Assembly: GCF_002160865.1 (NCBI RefSeq)
Contig: NZ_NFLJ01000008.1
Coordinates: forward strand, 1 to 64,000
From: Massiliimicrobium timonense
Lineage (GTDB): Bacteria > Bacillota_I > Bacilli_A > Erysipelotrichales > Coprobacillaceae
Reading direction: 5' to 3'
Length of the DNA stretch: 64,000 bases
The notes beneath the pieces were generated by a model. It had not been told where the DNA came from, did not search any database, and was given only the letters and a program-made list of their open reading frames with translations. The translations under genes were made by a program, and so were the position numbers. Below, piece by piece: positions 33,828 through 42,194 of the stretch (position 1 is its first letter; each line of letters begins with the position of its first letter).

Positions 33828-34368
33828 CTTGTGTAAAAATAATCATAACCTGATTGTCATATGTTCCTAAAATTGTAGCTTCTTCAACTTGATCATATAA
33901 GCCTACAAAAACATCCTGCATATTTCCAAAAGTCACTTCGACATTATTTTCCAAAAGAATCGTCACATAGTTTCCAAGTAGATTTTGTTTCCCAACATAA
34001 ATCACACGCCCTGTTGCAAAATTCAACACTTCATTTGTTTGACTTTTATAATAATTATCTTTAACATGCGTGTAACTCACAGTTGAAGAAACAGTCATTG
34101 ATGAATCCTGATTTTGAAAAGATAGGAAGTGTTGATTAAACCATTTGGTCACTTGAGAAAACTGCAAATCATTTAAAACGTAATCTCTTATATAGTCACC
34201 ATGAGGACTCACCTTAACATAGGCACAAATCGCAATACCTACAAGTAAAGCAACCATTGCCTTAATCATCCCATTATATATTTTGGTAAAATGATGGTCA
34301 GTCAATACAGGGTGACGACAAGCCTTTCTTTTTTCTATTCGTCTTTTGATGTCATCAATATCATTCAC
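33781..34368 (-). CDS. spoIVFA: SpoIVFA-like membrane protein with degenerate M23 domain
   Basis: SpoIVFA holds SpoIVFB and its inhibitor BofA together and is cleaved by SpoIVB. The 195-residue protein has a cytoplasmic N-terminus, one membrane helix (about residues 31-49) and a C-terminal LytM/M23-like beta domain (TGRVIYVGKQNLLGNYVTILLENNVEVTFGNM). The domain lacks the HxH and other zinc ligands, so it is a pseudo-peptidase, as in SpoIVFA. GTG 34368 is preceded by GAGGTGA. A SigE-like promoter overlaps the minD end. Assignment relies on domain and gene order. Confidence 0.8.
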   Translation of the reverse strand: MNDIDDIKRRIEKRKACRHPVLTDHHFTKIYNGMIKAMVALLVGIAICAYVKVSPHGDYIRDYVLNDLQFSQVTKWFNQHFLSFQNQDSSMTVSSTVSYTHVKDNYYKSQTNEVLNFATGRVIYVGKQNLLGNYVTILLENNVEVTFGNMQDVFVGLYDQVEEATILGTYDNQVMIIFTQGEQEIDYSTFEELIS

Positions 34369-34386
34369 AAGTTTTCACCTCATTTT

Positions 34387-34415
34387 AACTTATGAAAAAG
34401 ATTATAAAAATATTA
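34387..34415 (-). promoter_or_regulatory. Possible SigE promoter of spoIVFA-spoIVFB
   Basis: TAATATT (7 of 7 to KMATATT), a 14-bp spacer and CATAAGTT (6 of 8 to CATACANT) lie on the minus strand, the -35 overlapping the minD stop. This is weaker than the other two SigE-like sites because the -10 deviates. Confidence 0.4.
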
Positions 34416-35189
34416 TCCAAAAAGACGTTCTAATAAAGCTTTTCGTTTATTTTTTTGAAATGGAACTTCCTGTCCTTCCAGACGTTTGACAATACGATCA
34501 AAACAACGATAAAGATTTTCTTTTTTATTCATATAAATTGGTATTCCCTTATTATTCGCTTCAATCATATCATGTTCATCAAAAACGATACCAATTAAAG
34601 GAATAGACAAAATATCATAAGCTTCTTTTAATGAAGGGCAACGTCCTTTGAAAACATCTGTTTCATTATATTTATTGACAAGCATATGTAACTGATCCAC
34701 ACCCTGCTTTAAAAGTAAACCAACAACACGATCAGCATCTCTTAGAGAAACTATATCTAGATTCACTACAACAATGGCTTCCTTTGATAAACCACTGGCA
34801 TATTGAAATCCTTTTTCAATCCCTGCAGGACTATCAATCAAAATATAATCAAAATCTTTTTTCAACTGTTCAACGACTTTAATCATATAGTCAAGATTCA
34901 AGTTTTCAAAAGATAGTGCTTTACATGCTGGTAAGAGATACAACGAAGGCATACGTTTATCTTTGACAAGAATTTGCTGGAGAGAACATTTATTAGAAAT
35001 CACATCTTTAAGATCATAAATGACACGATTTTCTAATCCCAGCATAACATCTAAGTTTTTTAATCCAAAATCAGCATCTATTAAACAGACTTTTTTATTT
35101 GTATGAGCCAAAGCATAACCCAAATTAATAGTCACGCTGCTTTTCCCAACGCCACCTTTACCCGACGTAATCACAATTGTTCGACACAT
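34413..35189 (-). CDS. minD: Septum site-determining ATPase MinD
   Basis: MinD is the membrane-associated ATPase that positions the division-inhibitor MinC. The 258-residue protein has the deviant Walker A SGKGGVGKSS (residues 9-18), DADFGLKNLD, DSPAGIEKG and the C-terminal amphipathic membrane-targeting helix KRKALLERLFG. The start at 35189 overlaps minC by 32 nt. The order mreC-mreD-minC-minD-spoIVFA is conserved with B. subtilis. Confidence 0.96.
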   Translation of the reverse strand: MCRTIVITSGKGGVGKSSVTINLGYALAHTNKKVCLIDADFGLKNLDVMLGLENRVIYDLKDVISNKCSLQQILVKDKRMPSLYLLPACKALSFENLNLDYMIKVVEQLKKDFDYILIDSPAGIEKGFQYASGLSKEAIVVVNLDIVSLRDADRVVGLLLKQGVDQLHMLVNKYNETDVFKGRCPSLKEAYDILSIPLIGIVFDEHDMIEANNKGIPIYMNKKENLYRCFDRIVKRLEGQEVPFQKNKRKALLERLFG

Positions 35190-35748
35190 ATTTTTCCTCC
35201 TTAGCCAAAATAATCTGATTATCTTTATAATAGATGCTTGTGAGTGCAGAAGTTGTCAAATCATGTAAGCACTGTTGATTTATTATAATTTGTGCTTTTT
35301 GGAAATCATGACCATATATTTTGACATCTTCATTCATTGCGACAATTGTTCCTTTGACTGTATTTAAAAAATAAACATCCTGATAACAATAAACATAGCT
35401 CCCTGTATTCACGATACCTAAAAATAATGTTTCATAATCAATTACCATTTCTTCACCATTATGCAACTGTTCTTTTCTGATTTGAACACGATGAGGTTGT
35501 TGTAAAAGTGTCATTCCATCAAATAAGATTCGCTCTTTTTGATTTAACAACATCAATAATTGTCCTAACTCATCATTAGACACTTCTCGACAACCAAAAT
35601 CAAAAAAAGCTCTTGGATAATAACCCTCCTGTATAAATAGAGGTTGATCCAAAAGCTGATCTAAATCTTCTAAAAACTGATCAAAAGAACAGTTTTCCTG
35701 TACTTTCATAATAAGTCTGCCATTAATTCCTTTGACTTCAATATTCAT
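35158..35748 (-). CDS. minC: Septum site-determining protein MinC
   Basis: MinC blocks FtsZ polymerisation away from midcell. The 196-residue protein has an N-terminal domain and a C-terminal beta-helix with the family pattern GSYVYCYQDVYFLNTVKGTIVAMNEDVKIYGHDFQKAQIII, which dimerises and binds MinD. N-terminal similarity is low, as usual. It is flanked by mreD (1-nt overlap) and minD (32-nt overlap), so translation is coupled. Confidence 0.88.
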   Translation of the reverse strand: MNIEVKGINGRLIMKVQENCSFDQFLEDLDQLLDQPLFIQEGYYPRAFFDFGCREVSNDELGQLLMLLNQKERILFDGMTLLQQPHRVQIRKEQLHNGEEMVIDYETLFLGIVNTGSYVYCYQDVYFLNTVKGTIVAMNEDVKIYGHDFQKAQIIINQQCLHDLTTSALTSIYYKDNQIILAKEEKYVSNNCDYVG

Positions 35749-36272
35749 TATTCCACCTCAATTTTCACTTTATTGTAAATCCAGTAAACCCCAATAGATA
35801 AGATTCCATTAAACAATAACGTTGGTAACAATTGCATCACAACAAATGAAACCATTGGATATCTTGTCATGTTGGTAATCCACATCAACCAATATACAAT
35901 ACATTCTTGAGCGAATATTGTCAAAATACAAAATATGATTGATTCAATGATATTTAAAGTGTCTAATTTAAAAAGATAAGAACGAACAAAGGCGATTAAA
36001 CAATAAATAAGGATATATATGGCTAAAGAGTTAGCATAAACAATAGAATAATAAACACTGCATAGAGTTGCAAAAAAGTAACGTTCTGCTCCTGCTTCAA
36101 TGGTTCTAACAAGCAAAGCAAACATCATTAAACCAAGACATGGTGTAATTGTTATACTTGTTTTCGTAAAATTATAGGGCAAAAAATAATGAATTGTACT
36201 ATCGACAACAAAACAAAGGAACACCACTAAAAAGCATTTGACCAGATAACTATCCTGAACACGTTTTCTCAT
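35748..36272 (-). CDS. mreD: Rod shape-determining protein MreD
   Basis: The 174-residue integral membrane protein has five or six hydrophobic helices with few conserved residues, typical of MreD, a component of the elongation machinery. It directly follows mreC with an ATGA overlap and precedes minC. Sequence similarity to MreD is recognisable mainly by topology and position. Confidence 0.85.
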   Translation of the reverse strand: MRKRVQDSYLVKCFLVVFLCFVVDSTIHYFLPYNFTKTSITITPCLGLMMFALLVRTIEAGAERYFFATLCSVYYSIVYANSLAIYILIYCLIAFVRSYLFKLDTLNIIESIIFCILTIFAQECIVYWLMWITNMTRYPMVSFVVMQLLPTLLFNGILSIGVYWIYNKVKIEVE

Positions 36273-37126
36273 TGCGTATTCACCCTTTGTACTACAGCTA
36301 CATCATTTAATTCATTAAAATCAACACTTGGCGTTACATCACAAACTGATTCTGTGGCATCATCACCACTTGTATAATTTTCAACAGTACCCACTAAAAT
36401 GCCCTTTGGACTTTTTCCAACACCACCTAAGCCACTCGTTACAACTTTCGCATTTTTTTCAATTTTTTCAACATCACTTAATAAAGTAATAGAATATTTA
36501 TGTGTATTAATATCATAACGATTCAATAATCCATAGTATTCATCTTCGCCACTTATAATCATGACTGGCAATTGAGATTTGGCAGTTTCACTTGATAATA
36601 ATGAAACTGTCGCAGAAATTTCACTCACATTAGTAATCGTTCCAATCATTCCCTGGGCATTTATAACGGCCATTCCTTCCTGTACCCCAGAAATCTTACC
36701 AAGATTAATGGTTACCTGATTATTCCAGTTTTGTGCATCCCTAGCAATAACATTCGTATATTTCACTTGATATTCAGTTGGTAAATATTCAATATCCATG
36801 ATTTCTTTTAAATCATTTAATTCATTAGTAAGAACCTCATTCATAGCACTTTCTCGAGCTAGATTATCTAACTGTTCCTTTAATTTCGCATTTTCTTCAT
36901 AAACATCTTTTAAATCATTATATTCTTCAAACAGACCAGTTACATATTGAATAGGAGCTTTAATGATATAATACTCCAGATTAGCTATAGTATCTTTAAA
37001 TATAATTTCTATTCCTGAAGCCGAACGACTTGTCACCAATGTTACCACAGAAAATAAAACAAGGATAACAGTGACAATAACAATTCTTTTTTTCTGTTTC
37101 GTCCATTTATTGCCTTTTCTATACAA
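36269..37126 (-). CDS. mreC: Rod shape-determining protein MreC
   Basis: MreC is the bitopic elongasome scaffold that activates PBP2-RodA. The 285-residue protein has a basic N-terminus, one membrane helix (about residues 15-35), a coiled coil (about 65-95, NDLKDVYEENAKLKEQLDNLA) and two beta domains with VIARDAQNWNNQVTINLG, GVQEGMAVIN and the GLGGVGKSPKGILVG segment. TTG 37126 is chosen over GTG 37135 because AGAGGTGA lies about 6 nt upstream. mreB is missing between radC and this gene. A strong SigA promoter precedes it. Confidence 0.93.
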   Translation of the reverse strand: MYRKGNKWTKQKKRIVIVTVILVLFSVVTLVTSRSASGIEIIFKDTIANLEYYIIKAPIQYVTGLFEEYNDLKDVYEENAKLKEQLDNLARESAMNEVLTNELNDLKEIMDIEYLPTEYQVKYTNVIARDAQNWNNQVTINLGKISGVQEGMAVINAQGMIGTITNVSEISATVSLLSSETAKSQLPVMIISGEDEYYGLLNRYDINTHKYSITLLSDVEKIEKNAKVVTSGLGGVGKSPKGILVGTVENYTSGDDATESVCDVTPSVDFNELNDVAVVQRVNTQ

Positions 37127-37151
37127 AAATATCACCTCTTGTCATTCATAC

Positions 37152-37180
37152 ATTATAATATCTCCATATAAAAAAAGCAA
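37152..37180 (-). promoter_or_regulatory. SigA promoter of the mreCD-minCD unit
   Basis: TTGCTT, a 17-bp spacer and TATAAT on the minus strand, in the gap after radC where B. subtilis has mreB. Confidence 0.75.
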
Positions 37181-37219
37181 TTCATAAAAAATCTTTTATC
37201 AAATTCCTATATTTTCACA

Positions 37220-37900
37220 TCATTCATGATAAAAAAACAACTGTTTAGCTTGTATACTATAAAACTGATTCCAGCCAACAATAATATGATCCATCACTTC
37301 AATTGCCATCATTTCTCCAAGTTTTTGAAACTGACTGGTTAATAAAACATCTTCTTCACTAGGCAATGCATCCCCACTAGGATGATTATGAATCAAGACA
37401 ATTTTGGCACTATTGACAGCTATTGCTTCTTTAAAAACTTCTCTAGGTGTGACAACACTCATATTTAATGAACCAATAAAAATAGTTTTTTCTTTAATCA
37501 CTTTATTTTTATTATCTAAGCATAACAACAAAAAATGTTCCTGTTTTAAAAACATTAGCTGATTATGCACTCTTTCAAAAATATCCAAAGGATTCAAAAG
37601 AGATTTTTCCATTGTAGAAACATCTTTTAATCTCTTAGCAATTTCTATAATACTTAATATTTCAATCGCTTTTGCCTGTTTAATTCCCTTTAAAGCTGTT
37701 AAATCGGCATAGGTCACATTACTCAATTGAGCAAAGCCACCAATTTGTTTTAAAAGACGTTGTGAAAGCTGAATAACTGATTCACTTTTATGTCCGGTCC
37801 TTAAAATCAATGCCAATAATTCTACATTACTCAAATTTTCTATACCATAAGTTAACGCTTTTTCTCTCGGATTTTCTTCTAATGGTAAAGTTTTGATCAT
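37220..37900 (-). CDS. radC: RadC family JAB-domain protein
   Basis: The 226-residue protein has an N-terminal helix-hairpin-helix region (LKGIKQAKAIEILSIIEIAKR) and a C-terminal JAMM/MPN metal-binding motif HNHPSGDALPSEED. Despite the name, a DNA-repair role is unproven; radC is competence-induced in several naturally transformable Firmicutes. It overlaps the SpoIIB-like gene upstream by 4 nt (ATGA) and precedes mreC, as in B. subtilis where maf lies between spoIIB and radC. Here maf is elsewhere (50931-51485). Confidence 0.93.
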   Translation of the reverse strand: MIKTLPLEENPREKALTYGIENLSNVELLALILRTGHKSESVIQLSQRLLKQIGGFAQLSNVTYADLTALKGIKQAKAIEILSIIEIAKRLKDVSTMEKSLLNPLDIFERVHNQLMFLKQEHFLLLCLDNKNKVIKEKTIFIGSLNMSVVTPREVFKEAIAVNSAKIVLIHNHPSGDALPSEEDVLLTSQFQKLGEMMAIEVMDHIIVGWNQFYSIQAKQLFFYHE

Positions 37901-38253
37901 GACACATCACCTTGAGATAAATTATCTAAAAGCATTTGAGTTGTCATAGATGAAGGAACTGTATAAGTTTTCATAATTCCTTTTACTTGTGCGGCATGTT
38001 TTTCAATGTCTTCTTTTTGTTCACTAATCATAGATAAAACATAATATTGATCATTTTTCATATAAGTATAGCCTTTAATACCCATGTCTTTGAGTTCTTT
38101 TAATTTTTGATCTTTATTGTCTGCTTCTTTATAAATCCCTACTTGATAGGCATATAATGTTTTTTGCCCTAAAGAACATCCATATGTAAAGACCAGCATA
38201 AAAGCCAATGAGCAAATCAAAGCCATGATAACAACTTTCCATTCAAACTTCAT
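37897..38253 (-). CDS. SPOR-like membrane protein, candidate SpoIIB
   Basis: The 118-residue protein has a short cytoplasmic N-terminus, one membrane helix (about residues 5-24) and a C-terminal domain of about 65 residues with a SPOR-like repeat: YAYQVGIYKEADNKDQKLKEL and GYTYMKNDQYYVLSMI. SPOR domains bind denuded septal glycan. In B. subtilis the SPOR protein SpoIIB lies between comC and maf-radC, so this short protein occupies the spoIIB position. ATG 38253 is chosen because AGGGGTGA sits 6 nt upstream; ATG 38259 and GTG 38262 overlap the Shine-Dalgarno. The SpoIIB link is inference from topology and synteny. Confidence 0.65.
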   Translation of the reverse strand: MKFEWKVVIMALICSLAFMLVFTYGCSLGQKTLYAYQVGIYKEADNKDQKLKELKDMGIKGYTYMKNDQYYVLSMISEQKEDIEKHAAQVKGIMKTYTVPSSMTTQMLLDNLSQGDVS

Positions 38254-38287
38254 TTTCATCACCCCTTCTATTATATGCTTTCATGCA

Positions 38288-38320
38288 TAAAAATATGAAA
38301 GGCTTAAAGCCTTTCATATC
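38288..38320 (-). terminator. Terminator of the double-glycine peptide gene
   Basis: ATATGAAAGGCT and AGCCTTTCATAT form a perfect 12-bp stem with a 3-nt loop, then TTTTT on the minus strand, 2 nt past the stop. The peptide gene is therefore a self-contained unit. Confidence 0.9.
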
Positions 38321-38321
38321 A

Positions 38322-38486
38322 TCAATCACGCCATTCAATACTGATGAGTCTTGGTATTGAAATTCTTCCCTTTTTAGATTTAATGATCTTATAGGCTGCA
38401 GCTCCTAAAATTAAATAAAGTAAAGCTGTCGCAATAAGACTTCCTCCTTGAATTTCACATTGTTGCTGTAATGTTAACTCTTTCAT
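38322..38486 (-). CDS. Double-glycine leader peptide, putative bacteriocin or pheromone
   Basis: The 54-residue product begins MKELTLQQQCEIQGG, a classic double-glycine leader (Leu at -12, Glu at -5, Ile at -4, GG at -2/-1) cleaved by bacteriocin-type ABC peptidase transporters. The mature part would be about 39 residues: a hydrophobic helix (SLIATALLYLILGAAAY) followed by a basic segment KIIKSKKGRISIPRL and an ending IEWRD. ATG 38486 has GGAAGGG upstream; ATG 38504 (GGGAG upstream) would add six residues. It has its own terminator and the comG-like promoter. No transporter or immunity gene is adjacent. The class is not identified. Confidence 0.75.
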   Translation of the reverse strand: MKELTLQQQCEIQGGSLIATALLYLILGAAAYKIIKSKKGRISIPRLISIEWRD

Positions 38487-38513
38487 GTTGACCCTTCCTT
38501 TCATCAGTAGCTC

Positions 38514-38549
38514 CCTATTATTTATATATACATTTTTTTCGCATTTTTC
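38514..38549 (-). promoter_or_regulatory. comG-like promoter of the double-glycine peptide
   Basis: GAAAAATGC, 20 nt (GAAAAAAATGTATATATAAA) and TAATAGG on the minus strand match the comGA upstream region in both blocks and in exact spacing. As there, no TTGACA-type -35 is visible. It begins immediately after the valS terminator. Confidence 0.55.
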
Positions 38550-38560
38550 TTCTTAAAAAT

Positions 38561-38590
38561 GAAAAAAAGTGAAATTTTTTTCAATTTCAC
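38561..38590 (-). terminator. Terminator of valS
   Basis: GTGAAATT, a GAAAAA loop and AATTTCAC are followed by TTTTTTTC on the minus strand, 1 nt after the valS stop. Confidence 0.9.
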
Positions 38591-38591
38591 T

Positions 38592-41213
38592 TTACATTTG
38601 ATTTAATTTATCTTTCATTGTATTAAATTTTGATTGATAATCAGCCAGTTTCTGTTTTTCCTGTTCAACTTTTTGAGCAGGTGCCTTAGAAACAAAGTTA
38701 GGATTAGAAAGCATGGATTCACAACGCTTGATTTCATTTTCAAGCTTTTTAATTTCATCTTCCATTTTTTTCTTTTCAGCTTCTAAATCAATATAATCAC
38801 CTAGTTCAATAATCAATGCATTTCCACCTTTAATCATTTCTGTTGCTACATTTGAAGATGTTTCAACATTATATCCAAAACAACGTGCATGACATAACTT
38901 ATAAATATATGGAGAAAGATTTTCCAATAAATTTTCAAGCTGGTTATCCTGTGTTTGAATTGAATAAGCAATTTCAATAGCATTTTTTATAACATATTGG
39001 GCTCTTAAATTTCTAATCCCTTTAATAATATCAATCAAATAAACAAACTGATCTTGAATTATTTCATTATTGAAATCCGGATTAACTGTTGGCCATTTTG
39101 CAATACAGATAGATGGCTGTAAATGAGGAATTGATAAATAAATTTCTTCTGTTACAAAAGGCATGAATGGATGTAATAATCTAACTATTGCGTTTAATAC
39201 ATAAACCAGTGTATTTTGGGTTGCTTTCTTTTCTATTTCATCATCACTGTTTAAATGAACTTTTGATAATTCAATATACCATGAACAAAAATCATCCCAG
39301 ATAAAGTTATACAATTCACTACCAACATTAACAAATTCAAACTTATCCATATTCTCATCAACTGAAGTAATGACTTCGTTTAAACGATTTAAAATCCATT
39401 GATCAGCCAAATTCAAATGGTCAAAAGATAAATTCTGATAAGACATATCATCATCAATATTCATTAAAACAAATCGAGCACTATTCCATATTTTATTGAT
39501 GAAATTCCATGCCGCATCTAGTTTTTCTGGAATATATCTTAAATCCATACCCGGTGCAGAATTAGTTGTTAAAAAGAAACGTAAAGTATCCGCTCCATAT
39601 TGATCAATAACATCCATTGGGTCAACACCATTACCTAAAGATTTAGACATCTTTCTACCCTGTTCATCACGAATCAAACCATGAATCAAAACATTTTGAA
39701 ATGGTCTTTGTCCTGTAAATTCTAATGACTGGAAAATCATTCGAGAAACCCAGAAAAAGATGATATCATAACCTGTTACCAATGTATCTGTTGGAAAATA
39801 ACGTTGATAAAGTTCACTTTCTGTATTTGGCCATCCCATTGTTGAAAAAGGCCATAATGCACTTGAAAACCATGTATCAAGCACATCTTCATCCTGTTTC
39901 CAGTTTTCAATGTCTTGTGGTGGCTCTTTTCCTACATAAATTTCTCCTGTTTCTTTATGATACCATGCAGGAATTTGATGTCCCCACCATAATTGACGTG
40001 AAATACACCAGTCTTCAATATTTTCCATCCATTGTTTAAAAGTCTTTTCAAAACGTGGTGGCACGAATGAAACTTTAGAATCTTTCATCTGATTTTCTAA
40101 GGCTGCATTCGCTAATGGTTTCATTTTGACAAACCATTGCTTAGATAAATAAGGTTCTACAATAGCATGACTTCTTTCAGAATGCCCTACTTGATGCATA
40201 TGTTTTTCAATATGATCAACGACACCTCTTGATTCAAAATCGTGAACTAGAGCTTCACGACATTCAAAACGATCCATTCCCTGATAAGGTCCACATAATT
40301 CATTCATTGTGCCATCATCATTCATACATTTAGGCATTGCTAATTGATATTTTTTAGCAAGAGCAAAGTCATTAGGATCATGCGCAGGTGTACATTTCAT
40401 AACAGCTGTTCCAAAGCTCATATCAATATAACTATCTGCCATAATTGGTAAGGCTTCACCATTAGCCGGGTTAATAGCATGTTTTCCAACCAGATGCTGA
40501 TATCTTGTATCATCAGGATGAACAAAGATAGCCTGATCGGCAAACATTGTTTCTGGACGTGTTGTTGCGATAACTAGATTTTCACCTGTTTCCACAACTT
40601 CGTAATTGAAATAATACATATGTCCTTCAATTTCTTTATGAATAACTTCAATATTAGATAAAGCCGTGCGTTGTACTGGATCCCAGTTAATAATACGTTC
40701 TCCTTGATAAATATAACCTTTTTTATAAAGTGTTACAAAAACAGTTTTGACTGCTTCACTTAATCCTTCATCTAATGTGAAACGTTCTTTTGTGTAATCA
40801 AGAGAAAGACCTAATTTTTCCCATTGACTACGAATAATAGAAGCATATTCTTCTTTCCAAGACCATGCTTTTTCTAGAAATTTTTCACGTCCTAAATCAT
40901 AACGAGAAATTCCGTCTTCTCTTAGACGTGCTTCCACTTTAGCCTGTGTTGCAATCCCCGCATGATCCATTCCCGGTAACCACAAAGCATCATAGCCTTG
41001 CATTCTTTTATAACGAATAATCATGTCTTGTAAAGTTGTATCCCAAGCATGTCCCAAGTGAAGTTTTCCTGTTACATTTGGTGGTGGAATAACAATACTA
41101 TATGGTTTTTTAGAAGTGTCTCCAGCTTCAAAATAGTGATGATCTAACCATGTGCGATATTTCCCTTCTTCAACAGCTTTATGATCATATTTCGTCGCTA
41201 ATTCTTTCTTCAT
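38592..41213 (-). CDS. valS: Valyl-tRNA synthetase
   Basis: ValS charges tRNA-Val. The 873-residue class I synthetase has the HIGH-type motif [16 protein letters not shown], an editing (CP1) domain with [13 protein letters not shown] and [10 protein letters not shown], the KMSKS motif [14 protein letters not shown], an anticodon-binding domain and a C-terminal coiled coil ([22 protein letters not shown]). ATG 41213 is chosen because GGGAG lies 9 nt upstream, and it overlaps the upstream membrane-protein gene by 29 nt. Expression is presumably controlled by the T-box before that gene. Confidence 0.98.
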   Translation of the reverse strand: MKKELATKYDHKAVEEGKYRTWLDHHYFEAGDTSKKPYSIVIPPPNVTGKLHLGHAWDTTLQDMIIRYKRMQGYDALWLPGMDHAGIATQAKVEARLREDGISRYDLGREKFLEKAWSWKEEYASIIRSQWEKLGLSLDYTKERFTLDEGLSEAVKTVFVTLYKKGYIYQGERIINWDPVQRTALSNIEVIHKEIEGHMYYFNYEVVETGENLVIATTRPETMFADQAIFVHPDDTRYQHLVGKHAINPANGEALPIMADSYIDMSFGTAVMKCTPAHDPNDFALAKKYQLAMPKCMNDDGTMNELCGPYQGMDRFECREALVHDFESRGVVDHIEKHMHQVGHSERSHAIVEPYLSKQWFVKMKPLANAALENQMKDSKVSFVPPRFEKTFKQWMENIEDWCISRQLWWGHQIPAWYHKETGEIYVGKEPPQDIENWKQDEDVLDTWFSSALWPFSTMGWPNTESELYQRYFPTDTLVTGYDIIFFWVSRMIFQSLEFTGQRPFQNVLIHGLIRDEQGRKMSKSLGNGVDPMDVIDQYGADTLRFFLTTNSAPGMDLRYIPEKLDAAWNFINKIWNSARFVLMNIDDDMSYQNLSFDHLNLADQWILNRLNEVITSVDENMDKFEFVNVGSELYNFIWDDFCSWYIELSKVHLNSDDEIEKKATQNTLVYVLNAIVRLLHPFMPFVTEEIYLSIPHLQPSICIAKWPTVNPDFNNEIIQDQFVYLIDIIKGIRNLRAQYVIKNAIEIAYSIQTQDNQLENLLENLSPYIYKLCHARCFGYNVETSSNVATEMIKGGNALIIELGDYIDLEAEKKKMEDEIKKLENEIKRCESMLSNPNFVSKAPAQKVEQEKQKLADYQSKFNTMKDKLNQM

Positions 41214-41871
41214 TATTTTCAACTCCCTCTTTCAAATCTTCTTCTGGTATTTCATAATCATAGAAATCTTCCTTATGATCTAAAACATATTGCGTTAATT
41301 TTTCATTGACATTTGTTGTGCTGACAAGAGTAATAAACTCATTGGTAAAGTCAGTAAAATTATAGCGTGAATAATCTCCCATTTCTGGATCATCTTCATC
41401 ATCATCTTCGTCATTTTCAATAATTTCAGCAAAACGTCTTGCTGCTTTCATTAAATCAGCCAATTCATGTGCTCCAATTTTTTCAAATATATCTACGATC
41501 ATTGGCACAAATGGTTGACTGGCAGGACTTAAAAAGAAACTATGTAATGATGCATTACGACCTTCTAAAGATGTTGTAATCATATAAATGCCATAAACTG
41601 TTTTTTCACTTTCGTTCATTTGTTCAAAATAATGTTCAAAATCATCATTTTCTTTTCTCATACAATGAAACAAAGCAGCTGCTGTCACATCTTCTCTAGG
41701 ACATACATCTAAGACACCCGGTCTTAAATATGAATATTTTTCTTTCTTTTCCTCATATTCCAGTAATGCTTTTTGACGTTGTGCCTTTCCTTCATTAATT
41801 CTTTTCATAAAGAAATAACCTAAAAAAATCAAAGCCGCAATAAATAATCCCCATATAATATAATTTGCCAT
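41185..41871 (-). CDS. Unknown N-terminally anchored membrane protein in the valS unit
   Basis: The family is not recognised. The 228-residue protein has one N-terminal membrane helix (about residues 4-22), a basic stretch, a helical cytoplasmic domain ([21 protein letters not shown]..., [26 protein letters not shown]), then an acidic segment [12 protein letters not shown] (about 163-174) and an acidic C-terminus. It starts right after the T-box terminator and overlaps valS, so it is under valine-tRNA control together with the synthetase. Why a membrane protein should be so controlled is unclear. Confidence 0.8.
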   Translation of the reverse strand: MANYIIWGLFIAALIFLGYFFMKRINEGKAQRQKALLEYEEKKEKYSYLRPGVLDVCPREDVTAAALFHCMRKENDDFEHYFEQMNESEKTVYGIYMITTSLEGRNASLHSFFLSPASQPFVPMIVDIFEKIGAHELADLMKAARRFAEIIENDEDDDEDDPEMGDYSRYNFTDFTNEFITLVSTTNVNEKLTQYVLDHKEDFYDYEIPEEDLKEGVENNEERISDEI

Positions 41872-41886
41872 TTTTCTCCTCCTTCA

Positions 41887-42109
41887 ATAAAAAAGAACAT
41901 TCGTATAAGGACGAATGTTCGTGGTACCACCTTAATTTATATACTGATCGTATACCTCAAAACTTTAACGCAGTTCTACGTGTTTACCTACTCCTCTTTC
42001 AGAAAACAGACTCAAAGGCTACCTTCCATTTCTTCTTCTATCTCTTTCCACCACCCAGAGATTCTCTATCAGAATACAAAATGTACTCCTCCTCATCAAC
42101 GTCTACTAT
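41887..42109 (-). promoter_or_regulatory. T-box riboswitch of the valS unit
   Basis: The minus-strand leader has the T-box sequence AAGGTGGTACCACG (41920-41933) and a terminator with a perfect 10-bp stem GAACATTCGT/ACGAATGTTC followed by TTTTTTATT (41887-41920). The leader of about 220 nt has the usual length; Stem I-like sequence GAGGAGGAGTACA lies near its 5' end. GTA at about 42020-42022, in GGTAGCC, is a candidate valine specifier, not verified by folding. Uncharged tRNA-Val would pair with the T-box and prevent termination. Confidence 0.9.
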
Positions 42110-42138
42110 ATTCTAACAAACCTCATTATGAAAGTCAA
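42110..42138 (-). promoter_or_regulatory. SigA promoter of the T-box valS transcript
   Basis: TTGACT, a 17-bp spacer and TAGAAT on the minus strand, directly upstream of the T-box leader. The -35 abuts a 28-bp tandem repeat at the end of ysxE. Confidence 0.8.
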
Positions 42139-42194
42139 TTATAACTGTGTAATAAAATGATGAACATTATAACTGTGTAATAAAATGATGAACA
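42139..42194. repeat. Perfect 28-bp tandem duplication at the 3' end of the ysxE-like gene
   Basis: Two identical adjacent 28-bp copies (42139-42166 and 42167-42194). The copy at 42167-42194 contains the last codons and stop of the ysxE-like gene; the other repeats them beyond the stop as noncoding DNA. Perfect identity suggests a recent slippage duplication. The protein is unchanged. Confidence 0.95.
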
